This document shows, one piece after another, positions 1 to 5,021 of a stretch of DNA of 8,268 bases. Source of the DNA: Dysgonamonadaceae bacterium. Its GTDB lineage: Bacteria > Bacteroidota > Bacteroidia > Bacteroidales > Azobacteroidaceae. The notes under the pieces are model-generated. The model saw only the letters and a program-made list of their open reading frames with translations. It made no database searches and was not told where the DNA came from. A program made the position numbers and the translations under genes. The stretch's first letter is position 1. Each line of letters starts with the position of its first letter. The stretch spans positions 1 to 8,268 of the forward strand of contig JAITCT010000018.1 in NCBI GenBank assembly GCA_031282925.1, read 5' to 3'.

Positions 1-209
1 TTTATTTGTGTTATCTTTTTCGATAACAAACAACAAATATGCACGTGATCATTGTGGCCGCCTATACGAATCGGGTTGCTCTCCAATCCTTTGCAAATGC
101 CGCCGAGATACGCCCACAATTCTTCCCTTATTTCGGTGTCAATAAACGGATAGCGGTTCTTTGTGCCGAATGTGATATGTACATATACTTTTGATAATGA
201 TTGTGCCAT
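1..209 (-). CDS. IS200/IS605-like (Y1, HUH) transposase, N-terminal part, cut by window edge
   Basis: Reading the minus strand from the ATG at 209 gives an open frame of 69 codons that runs off the window. The start reads MAQSLSKVYVHITFGTKNRY and residues 50-57 read GGHNDHVH. The HVH at residues 55-57, preceded by GHND, is the HUH metal-binding motif of Y1 transposases, which cut and join single-stranded DNA. The catalytic tyrosine lies in the C-terminal half and is outside the window. Family members are about 150 residues long, so roughly half is visible. It may be a classic IS200-type transposase or a domesticated REP-associated one (RAYT). The hairpin cluster directly upstream favours the RAYT-like reading, but that is inference. 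No Shine-Dalgarno precedes the start, as is usual in this phylum. Confidence 0.85.
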   Translation of the reverse strand, partial: MAQSLSKVYVHITFGTKNRYPFIDTEIREELWAYLGGICKGLESNPIRIGGHNDHVHICCLLSKKITQI

Positions 210-237
210 AATATTTTGAGATAACAATATTGATTCC

Positions 238-374
238 GCCCCGTTGGGGCTTCGGGTGTCGGATACCGTCTATGCCACAGGGCGTTGCTTTGTGCTAATG
301 CTTTGCGGGCTTTCAGCCCTCGGTTGGTGCGAGGCTGTGCCCCGCACCGTCTATTTTGACAGGTAGAACCTGTC
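238..374. repeat. REP-like cluster of perfect hairpins beside the HUH transposase
   Basis: Four hairpins lie within 137 bases: GCCCC/GGGGC with a 3-nt loop (238-250); GGGCT/AGCCC with a 3-nt loop (307-319); GGTGCG/CGCACC (326-348), whose interior continues as GGC-TGT-GCC after one A/C mismatch; and GACAGGT/ACCTGTC with a 3-nt loop (358-374). The 9-mer ACCGTCTAT occurs at 265-273 and 346-354, so the block may be two diverged copies of one unit. The segment is GC-rich in an otherwise AT-rich intergenic region. Hairpins next to a Y1 transposase are the substrate arrangement known for REP/RAYT and IS200 systems. No protein-coding signal was recognised here. Confidence 0.7.
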
Positions 375-390
375 GGGATAAAAGGAAATG

Positions 391-415
391 ACAGTTTTGA
401 TACAGCCTCAACTGT
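391..415 (-). terminator. Weak hairpin downstream of the protease gene, possible terminator
   Basis: The arms ACAGTT (391-396) and AACTGT (410-415) are perfect reverse complements around a 13-nt loop. On the minus strand the hairpin lies about 50 nt past the protease stop and is followed by a T-rich but interrupted stretch. The position suits transcription termination of the minus-strand operon. The stem is short and AT-rich, so it could equally belong to the adjacent REP-like cluster. Confidence 0.25.
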
Positions 416-465
416 AGGCGATACCTTCAAAATGGTTATATCTCGTTTATTTAACATCGCTAAAA

Positions 466-1893
466 TTATTTCAAGCGTAATTTCCCCGGTTCGATATACA
501 TGTTTCTCCTGACCGGCGTTTTGTCAATAGATGAGAATATGGGAATAAGAGTATTCCGTTTATCAGTGCGAAGGCTTGCAGACGCTTGTTTTACACCCAT
601 TTCGACCAATGCGGCTTGCAATAAGGGTTCGTCAACGTCGCCAAAAGGAATAAGCGGTAAATTTTTGTATTCTGATATTTCCACATCGGGGCTGAAACCA
701 TTGCCGAAATCGGAAGATGCTTCCACATTAGCAATCTTGACAATGATAGGTTGCATTCCCCATTTATTTGTTTTTTGCTTTTCTTGGTCCTCTTCGTAGA
801 TAGTTATTGAGCCTGCATTTTTTCCGTAAGTAATGCCTCCTATTAGAATGACGTCCATGTATGGCTTCAATCCGTTAATCAAAACTTCACTCGCCGAAGC
901 TGTTCTTTCGGAGGTGATTACAAACACGCGGTCTAATCCTGTTAACTTATTGACAGGTATGTTTTGTCCTAACCGGTCGGCGAAATAAGATTTGTTGTAA
1001 TTTACTCCATCTTGTTCTTTTAGCGCTTCATCTACAATTTTGTTGTATTGCATCACACAGAACACATCCGTTCCTTTTCGGTTTGAAATCATACTCGCAA
1101 GTTCGGAGGAAGTCGTCAGCGCACCGCCGCCATTGTAACGCAAATCAAGAATGAACTCATTGATACCGGTTGTTTTAAATTCACTGAAAATATTGTTTAA
1201 TTCTTTGGCATAAGTAAAGGAATTATCGCCCTTATCTTCAGCAAAAAAGTTGTAAACGAGATAACCGATCGTTTTACCGCCTATATGATATACGGTATCC
1301 AATAATACCGGATTTTCTTCGTATTTTACAACCGACGGTAACGAAATGGTTTTTACAGGCTCTAATTCAGTGAATGATTCAATAATTCCCAAAGTATGAG
1401 GATCCGATAGCTCATCAAGCAAATTATTATAATTGTTTGTCGTTAATCTTATATCATTAATGGAGCTAAAAAAATCGCCTCGTTTCAAATCTGTTCTTGA
1501 CGCCGGTGAGTCCGGCTTGATGTAATTAACTATCCCAATTATATTCGGTGTATTGTCAGCTACCCTGAATAACCGGTAATCATATCCGGCTTCCATCTGT
1601 ATGCCGCTCAGGTAATTCAGCAAGTCGGTAAAATTTTCCTGAATCCATGAAAAACGGTCTTCCGGTTTATAAAGCAAGGATTCAAAATATTTGTCGGGGC
1701 TGAGGGATTTATTGGTTTTCGATGGAATGTTCTCATTCCAAAGGTAATAGAAGTTCATATTTTCCAATATCCAATTGTTGACAGTCGCATTTGCAGACTC
1801 TTTTTCGATAGGATCGTCTTTTTCACATGAAAAAGTTATTATCAGAAATGAAAATAAAGAAAAAAGATACAGTAGTTTTTTTATATTTTCCAT
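466..1893 (-). CDS. S41-family (C-terminal processing type) peptidase, predicted surface lipoprotein
   Basis: The product is 475 aa. Residues 1-22 form a lipoprotein signal with a hydrophobic core and lipobox TFSC (Cys23). The acidic CEKDD that follows resembles the Bacteroidota lipoprotein export signal, so surface display is likely. Residues 36-56 (VNNWILENMNFYYLW) resemble the N-terminal region of Bacteroidota S41 proteases. A PDZ-like segment covers about 100-160. The S41 core carries DLRYNGGG (250-257), TASASE with predicted nucleophile Ser333, and TYGK with predicted general-base Lys358, 25 residues later as in tail-specific proteases. The position four residues after the lysine is Ser362, where E. 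coli Tsp has a functional Gln. The ATG at 1893 lies 5 nt after the gpmI stop, so cotranscription and coupled translation are likely. The substrate is unknown; nothing links it directly to glycolysis. Confidence 0.9.
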   Translation of the reverse strand: MENIKKLLYLFSLFSFLIITFSCEKDDPIEKESANATVNNWILENMNFYYLWNENIPSKTNKSLSPDKYFESLLYKPEDRFSWIQENFTDLLNYLSGIQMEAGYDYRLFRVADNTPNIIGIVNYIKPDSPASRTDLKRGDFFSSINDIRLTTNNYNNLLDELSDPHTLGIIESFTELEPVKTISLPSVVKYEENPVLLDTVYHIGGKTIGYLVYNFFAEDKGDNSFTYAKELNNIFSEFKTTGINEFILDLRYNGGGALTTSSELASMISNRKGTDVFCVMQYNKIVDEALKEQDGVNYNKSYFADRLGQNIPVNKLTGLDRVFVITSERTASASEVLINGLKPYMDVILIGGITYGKNAGSITIYEEDQEKQKTNKWGMQPIIVKIANVEASSDFGNGFSPDVEISEYKNLPLIPFGDVDEPLLQAALVEMGVKQASASLRTDKRNTLIPIFSSIDKTPVRRNMYIEPGKLRLK

Positions 1894-1898
1894 AACCT

Positions 1899-3425
1899 TT
1901 AAGCGATTAAGCTTTTGCCTGTCATGTCTTCAGGCTGCTTCAAACCGAGGATGTGTAAAATGCTCGGCGCTACATCCGCTAACCGTCCGTTTTCTACTTT
2001 GGCATCTTTGTTTCCGGATATGTAAATGAACGGAACCGGGTTCAGCGAGTGAGCCGTATTGGGGGAATTGTCGTCGTTCAGCGCATAATCGGCATTGCCG
2101 TGGTCGGCGATGACAATGGTTTCGTAGCCGTTTGCCTTGGCAGCTTCAATCGTATCATGCAGACAGGCATTTACGGCAACCACCGCTTTCTCAATGGCTT
2201 CGTAAACGCCTGTGTGTCCGACCATATCGCCGTTGGCATAATTCACGACAATAAAATCGTACTGTTGGGTTTTAATGGCTTCCACCAGTTTGTCTTTTAC
2301 TTCGTAAGCCGACATTTCGGGCTTCAAATCGTAAGTCGCTACTTTGGGAGAAGGAACGAGAATGCGGTCTTCTCCTTCGTAAGGCGCTTCCCGTCCGCCG
2401 TTGAAAAAGAAAGTTACGTGTGCGTATTTTTCCGTTTCGGCCATGTGCAATTGTTTTAAGCCCAGACTGGAAAGATATTCGCCCAGCGTATTGTCCACAT
2501 TATCTTTATCGAATAAAACATGTACGTTTTTGAAAGTCGGATCATAAGGAGTCATCGTGTAATATTGCAGGTTGGGAATCGTGTACATTCCCTGTTCCGG
2601 CATATCCTGCTGAGACAGGACGATGGTCAGTTCTTTGGCGCGGTCGTTGCGGAAATTGAAGAAAATTACCACGTCGCCCTCTTCAACCACTGCTACCGGT
2701 TTACCATTTTTAACGTGTACAATCGGTTTTATAAATTCGTCGGTAACTCCATTTGCGTAGGATTGTTCAACCGCTTCTGCCGGATTTTCGGTTTGTGCGC
2801 CGATTCCGGATACTAATAAATCGTAGGCGACTTTCACTCTTTCCCATCGTTTGTCCCTGTCCATTGCATAGTAACGTCCTATGATGGAAGCAATTTGTCC
2901 GGTTGTGGCTTTCAACTGTTCTTCCAATTCACGGATAAAGCCGGCGCCGCTTCTGGGGTCGGTATCGCGTCCGTCCATAAAACAGTGGACAAACGTTTGG
3001 TCGATTCCGTAAGTTTTGCTGATGCCGGTCAGTTTGAAAAGGTGCTCTAAAGAACTGTGTACTCCACCGTTGGAAACCAAGCCCATGATATGGATTTTTT
3101 TATTGTTCTTTTTTGCGTAAGAATATGCGTTTTTTATTCCGGGATTTTCGAGAATGGAATTATCGCGAGCGGCGATGTTGATTTTTACTAAATCCTGATA
3201 TACCACGCGGCCTGCGCCGATGTTGAGGTGACCCACTTCGGAGTTGCCCATTTGCCCGTCGGGCAAACCTACGTTTTCACCCGAAGCCTGCAATTGAGAA
3301 TAAGGGTAGTTTTTTAACAGGTAATCCCAGTAAGGTGTTTCCGTAGAATATATTACATCTCTTTTTGTTTTGTCTCCAAATCCCCATCCGTCGAGGATAA
3401 CTAATAATGCTTTTTTGCTTGCCAT
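1899..3425 (-). CDS. gpmI: 2,3-bisphosphoglycerate-independent phosphoglycerate mutase
   Basis: This cytoplasmic enzyme interconverts 3- and 2-phosphoglycerate in glycolysis and gluconeogenesis through a phosphoserine intermediate, using two divalent metal ions (usually manganese). The 508-residue length is normal for the family. Visible signatures are LDGWG with metal ligand Asp12, GNSEVGH with catalytic Ser62, His123, DGRDTDP (151-157), Arg184 and Arg190, FNFRNDR (257-262) with Arg259 and Arg262, EKYAHVTFF (332-340), NGDMVGH (398-404) with Asp400 and His404, IADHGN with Asp441 and His442, and His459. All expected active-site positions are intact. The start at 3425 gives the canonical N-terminus. 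It is the first gene of the minus-strand pair, with a -7 promoter box 25-32 nt upstream of the start. Confidence 0.97.
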   Translation of the reverse strand: MASKKALLVILDGWGFGDKTKRDVIYSTETPYWDYLLKNYPYSQLQASGENVGLPDGQMGNSEVGHLNIGAGRVVYQDLVKINIAARDNSILENPGIKNAYSYAKKNNKKIHIMGLVSNGGVHSSLEHLFKLTGISKTYGIDQTFVHCFMDGRDTDPRSGAGFIRELEEQLKATTGQIASIIGRYYAMDRDKRWERVKVAYDLLVSGIGAQTENPAEAVEQSYANGVTDEFIKPIVHVKNGKPVAVVEEGDVVIFFNFRNDRAKELTIVLSQQDMPEQGMYTIPNLQYYTMTPYDPTFKNVHVLFDKDNVDNTLGEYLSSLGLKQLHMAETEKYAHVTFFFNGGREAPYEGEDRILVPSPKVATYDLKPEMSAYEVKDKLVEAIKTQQYDFIVVNYANGDMVGHTGVYEAIEKAVVAVNACLHDTIEAAKANGYETIVIADHGNADYALNDDNSPNTAHSLNPVPFIYISGNKDAKVENGRLADVAPSILHILGLKQPEDMTGKSLIA

Positions 3426-3449
3426 AATATCATTTTATTTAATCGTTGG

Positions 3450-3457
3450 CAAAGTTA
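3450..3457 (-). promoter_or_regulatory. Bacteroidota-type -7 promoter box for gpmI
   Basis: The minus strand reads TAACTTTG, a full match to TAnnTTTG, ending 24 bases before the gpmI ATG. Transcription would start a few bases downstream, giving a leader of roughly 20 nt. A clear -33 TTTG at the usual spacing was not found; the region upstream is a T-rich run. Confidence 0.5.
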
Positions 3458-3487
3458 CAAAAAAAATCGGCTAATTAATTCCGGTTG

Positions 3488-3562
3488 CTATTTACAATCA
3501 TGTAAAAAAGATGATATTTCTCCTCTAACTTTGTGCTGTTCAAAAACAAAAGGACTTTTCAT
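3488..3562 (-). CDS. Possible 24-codon small ORF with a perfect Shine-Dalgarno
   Basis: On the minus strand, AGGAGG (3571-3576) sits 8 nt before an ATG at 3562. The open frame starts MKSPFVFEQHKVRGEISSFL and ends at a TAG at 3488, 62 nt before the gpmI start. Such a strong ribosome binding site stands out because none of the four complete genes here has one. It could be a leader peptide upstream of gpmI, a free small protein, or the residue of a longer gene or IS end. No homologue is recognised. A plus-strand -7 box (3526-3533) lies inside it, so the strand of expression is uncertain. Confidence 0.25.
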   Translation of the reverse strand: MKSPFVFEQHKVRGEISSFLHDCK

Positions 3563-3610
3563 TCTGTTAGCCTCCTGCAAAAACAGTATTCTTTCACGGC
3601 TGTGAATTTT
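3526..3610 (+). ncRNA. Possible small RNA with CCUCC in a loop and a short terminator-like hairpin
   Basis: A plus-strand -7 box TAACTTTG (3526-3533) is followed by a hairpin with arms CTGTT (3564-3568) and AACAG (3582-3586). Its 13-nt loop displays CCTCC (3571-3575). A second hairpin, TTCAC-GGCT-GTGAA (3593-3606), is followed by TTTT (3607-3610). This has the shape of a short RNA that could bind Shine-Dalgarno sequences. The stems are only 5 bp and no -33 box is visible, and the same bases are explained on the other strand as a ribosome binding site. It is therefore a speculative alternative. Confidence 0.2.
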
Positions 3611-3617
3611 ATGAACA

Positions 3618-3647
3618 CAAATATATCTCGGAAATGTTGAACACAAA
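3618..3647 (-). promoter_or_regulatory. Candidate minus-strand promoter upstream of the small ORF and gpmI
   Basis: The minus strand reads TTTG (complement of 3644-3647), 18 nt, then TATATTTG (complement of 3618-3625). This fits the Bacteroidota -33/-7 pair with near-normal spacing. A transcript from it would carry the TTCAC/GTGAA hairpin, the AGGAGG site and the small ORF, and could read on into gpmI. Confidence 0.4.
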
Positions 3648-3681
3648 ATATTTTTCGCTCATATTGAGAGATTCTATAATT

Positions 3682-3710
3682 TATACTTTGCGCGGTATGG
3701 TTTTGTGCAT
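3682..3710 (+). repeat. Left 29-bp inverted repeat
   Basis: Begins TATACTTTGCGCGG and ends TTTTGTGCAT. It is an exact reverse complement of 4093-4121, 440 bp away end to end. Pairing stops abruptly on both sides. No target-site duplication is visible next to either copy. In one reading frame both copies encode YTLRGMVLCI, which may be incidental. Confidence 0.85.
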
Positions 3711-3735
3711 AGACAAATTGCGAGTGAATATGGAC

Positions 3736-3755
3736 AATGCGAATACCATTAGAAT
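3736..3755 (+). repeat. Detached array unit, exact 20-bp direct repeat of 4008-4027
   Basis: The 20 bases AATGCGAATACCATTAGAAT recur exactly at 4008-4027, and the flanking GAATATGG is shared in both copies. This single unit lies just inside the left inverted repeat. It is separated from the main array by about 150 bp of sequence, in which no feature was recognised beyond a 20-codon open frame at 3794-3853. Confidence 0.75.
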
Positions 3756-3902
3756 AGAATAAAATAAAAAAGTCTATTTACAAGTTTCATATAATGAGAT
3801 TGAAAATTTTTGCAAAAATAGATGAAAATCTTATGATTGCCAAGCGCAGGTGAAGTGTCGGAGGATTTTAGCGATAATTGACACGGGATGAACAGGCGGG
3901 AA

Positions 3903-4053
3903 ATTGGAATAGGGAGATGTTCCCTATTGGAATAGGGAGGCGTTCCCCATTAGAGTAGGGAGATGTTCCCTATTGGAATAGGGAGACATCCCCCATTAGA
4001 ATATGGTAATGCGAATACCATTAGAATGGTAATGTGAATACCACTAGAGTGGT
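3903..4053 (+). repeat. Tandem array of 23-bp hairpin units with covarying stems
   Basis: Units start at 3903, 3926, 3949, 3972, 3995, 4020 and 4043. They are 23 bp long except the fifth (25 bp, with two extra bases), and the seventh is partial. The unit junctions form hairpins around a 2-nt GG or AG centre: TCCCTATT/AATAGGGA (3921-3938 and 3967-3984), TCCCCATT/AGTAGGGA (3944-3961, imperfect), CCAT/ATGG (3993-4006), TACCATT/AATGGTA (4016-4031) and ACCACT/AGTGGT (4040-4053). Stem sequences change but remain paired, which suggests the fold is what is maintained. The last hairpin is followed by TTTTT (4053-4057) and so resembles a plus-strand intrinsic terminator. A lone relative lies at 3731-3756. 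No protein is encoded. Confidence 0.8.
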
Positions 4054-4092
4054 TTTTGTATCTTTATGTTTTACAAAGAAAGTCGTTTGCTA

Positions 4093-4121
4093 ATGCACAA
4101 AACCATACCGCGCAAAGTATA
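4093..4121 (-). repeat. Right 29-bp inverted repeat
   Basis: Exact reverse complement of 3682-3710. It closes a 440-bp segment that contains the hairpin array. The antitoxin-like remnant starts just outside it, as expected if the segment inserted into or recombined with that gene. Confidence 0.85.
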
Positions 4122-4137
4122 GAAACAATCCGAATGA

Positions 4138-4311
4138 TTACAACAGCAAACAATCCGGCAAAGGAAAAAAATCAATTGGCAGTTCCCCGATGAAGACCAA
4201 GTGGTTACGGCGGAAGATTTTCGTGAAATGGTTCGTGAAGCGGAAAAGGGTAAGCCAATGTCTTTGTTGGAATTTAAAAACAAAATGGATGTATGGTTCA
4301 AAGAACGTTGA
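4138..4311 (+). pseudogene. Headless antitoxin-like C-terminal remnant
   Basis: An open frame from 4138 to the TGA at 4309 has no start codon near its beginning and follows an in-frame TGA at 4135. The last 40 residues are protein-like: they include EDQVVTAEDFREMVREAEKG and end MDVWFKER. This acidic and basic helical pattern resembles the C-terminal, toxin-binding half of small Bacteroidota antitoxins from RelE/ParE-type pairs. No toxin gene follows: the next gene is the XRE-cupin regulator. The break lies about 17 bp from the right inverted repeat, which suggests loss of the N-terminal half by insertion or recombination. The family assignment rests on general resemblance only. Confidence 0.35.
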
Positions 4312-4348
4312 AACGCCGAACGTTGTTTCTCAATTTCCATTTTTTTTG

Positions 4349-4356
4349 TACTTTTG
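4349..4356 (+). promoter_or_regulatory. Bacteroidota-type -7 promoter box for the XRE-cupin gene
   Basis: TACTTTTG is a full match to TAnnTTTG, 30 nt before the ATG at 4387. A TTG at 4323-4325 is the nearest -33 candidate, 23 nt upstream and a little far. The expected leader is about 25 nt and A-rich, with no Shine-Dalgarno. Two AACGTT palindromes (4304-4309 and 4319-4324) just upstream could be an operator, but this is only a suggestion. Confidence 0.55.
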
Positions 4357-4386
4357 CAAGCGAAAAAACGATAATTCCATATCACA

Positions 4387-4938
4387 ATGAATGAACAAAT
4401 CAAACAAATTGCCGAACGCCTGAAAGGTTTAAGGGATTCCCTGGAACTTTCGACCGAAGAAATGGCTGCCCATTCCAACCGGACGCCGGACGAAATCCGC
4501 CGCTACGAAACAGGGGAAACCGATATTCCCATGAGTTTTCTTTTCGATGTGGCTCAACATTTTAACATAGATACTTCGACTTTGATTTCGGGCGAAGAAC
4601 CCCGAATGAAAACCTATTTCCTGACCCGTTACGGAAAAGGAAAATCCGTAGAACGAAACAAAGCCTATAAGTATCAGGACTTGGCAAGCGGCTATGTACA
4701 TCCGAATGTAGAGCCTTTTGAAGTGACGGTTGAACCGAATGACAGGGCAATTCACCTCAATTCGCATGAAGGGGAAGAATTTAACTATGTGCTGGAAGGG
4801 CGTTTGCTTTTTCGAATCAACAACAAAGATTTGATTCTCAATCCCGGCGATTCGATTTACTTCGATTCGTCCAATCCACACGGAATGAAAGCATTGGATA
4901 ATACACAGGTGAAATTTTTAGCAATCATCAATAAGTGA
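4387..4938 (+). CDS. XRE-family transcriptional regulator with C-terminal cupin domain
   Basis: The 183-residue protein has an N-terminal XRE-type helix-turn-helix (about residues 6-67; TEEMAAHSNRTPDEIRRYETG at 23-43 covers the two recognition helices) and a C-terminal cupin_2 domain (about 108-181). The cupin motifs are SHEGEEFNYVLEG (126-138), with His127 and Glu130/Glu131 as likely metal ligands, and NPGDSIYFDSSNPHG (152-166) with His165. Proteins of this architecture bind a small ligand in the cupin and control neighbouring catabolic genes. Here the neighbour 83 nt downstream on the same strand is an acyl-CoA synthetase, so the ligand may be its carboxylic acid substrate or CoA product. 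Autoregulation from the promoter at 4349 is plausible. The stop TGA overlaps the first heptamer repeat. Confidence 0.93.
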   Translation: MNEQIKQIAERLKGLRDSLELSTEEMAAHSNRTPDEIRRYETGETDIPMSFLFDVAQHFNIDTSTLISGEEPRMKTYFLTRYGKGKSVERNKAYKYQDLASGYVHPNVEPFEVTVEPNDRAIHLNSHEGEEFNYVLEGRLLFRINNKDLILNPGDSIYFDSSNPHGMKALDNTQVKFLAIINK

Positions 4939-5011
4939 GTTACGAGTTACAAGTTACGAATTACGGTCTTGACTCACCTACTTGTAACTTGTAACTCGTA
5001 ACTTGTAACTC
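4937..5011. repeat. Inverted arrays of heptamer repeats between regulator and synthetase
   Basis: Four direct heptamers of the form RARTTAC (GAGTTAC, GAGTTAC, AAGTTAC, GAATTAC) fill 4937-4964. Four inverted heptamers (TTGTAAC, TTGTAAC, TCGTAAC, TTGTAAC) plus TC fill 4982-5011. They can pair as a long imperfect hairpin with a 17-nt loop (4965-4981), in more than one register because of the 7-bp period. The right array ends 10 nt before the synthetase ATG. No promoter box was found in the gap, so the hairpin probably lies within an operon mRNA, where it could slow readthrough or stabilise mRNA. It has no T-run, so it is not a typical terminator. Confidence 0.8.
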
Positions 5012-5021
5012 AAAAAACATC

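Noticed and set aside
128..457. Minus-strand 109-codon frame over the transposase start and REP-like hairpins
   Set aside because: The shifted frame translates palindromic non-coding DNA. The transposase frame ending in the HUH motif is clearly the real one.
2049..2459. Plus-strand open frame opposite gpmI
   Set aside because: It is antisense to conserved metal-binding regions of gpmI and its translation is low-complexity and unrecognised.
3794..3853. 20-codon frame beginning MRLKIFAKIDENLMIAKRR inside the inverted-repeat segment
   Set aside because: Too short to judge, with no ribosome binding site or promoter box in front; this is expected by chance.
3903..4053. CRISPR-like regular repeats
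   Set aside because: The units are contiguous with no unique spacers, vary in sequence, and no cas gene is present.
3682..4121. Complete insertion sequence
   Set aside because: There is no transposase frame between the inverted repeats and no target duplication at the ends; at most it is a non-autonomous element.
4071..4478. Minus-strand open frame of 135 codons
   Set aside because: It crosses the right inverted repeat, the antitoxin-like remnant and the XRE gene start antisense, and its translation has no recognisable domain. The remnant reads better on the plus strand.
4429..4881. Minus-strand open frame antisense to the XRE-cupin gene
   Set aside because: It is a mirror of a well-supported regulator gene, with no motif, promoter or start signal of its own.
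4937..5011. Minisatellite read as a CRISPR or a simple terminator
   Set aside because: Heptamers have no spacers, and the hairpin is AT-rich, multi-register and lacks a T-run directly after it.
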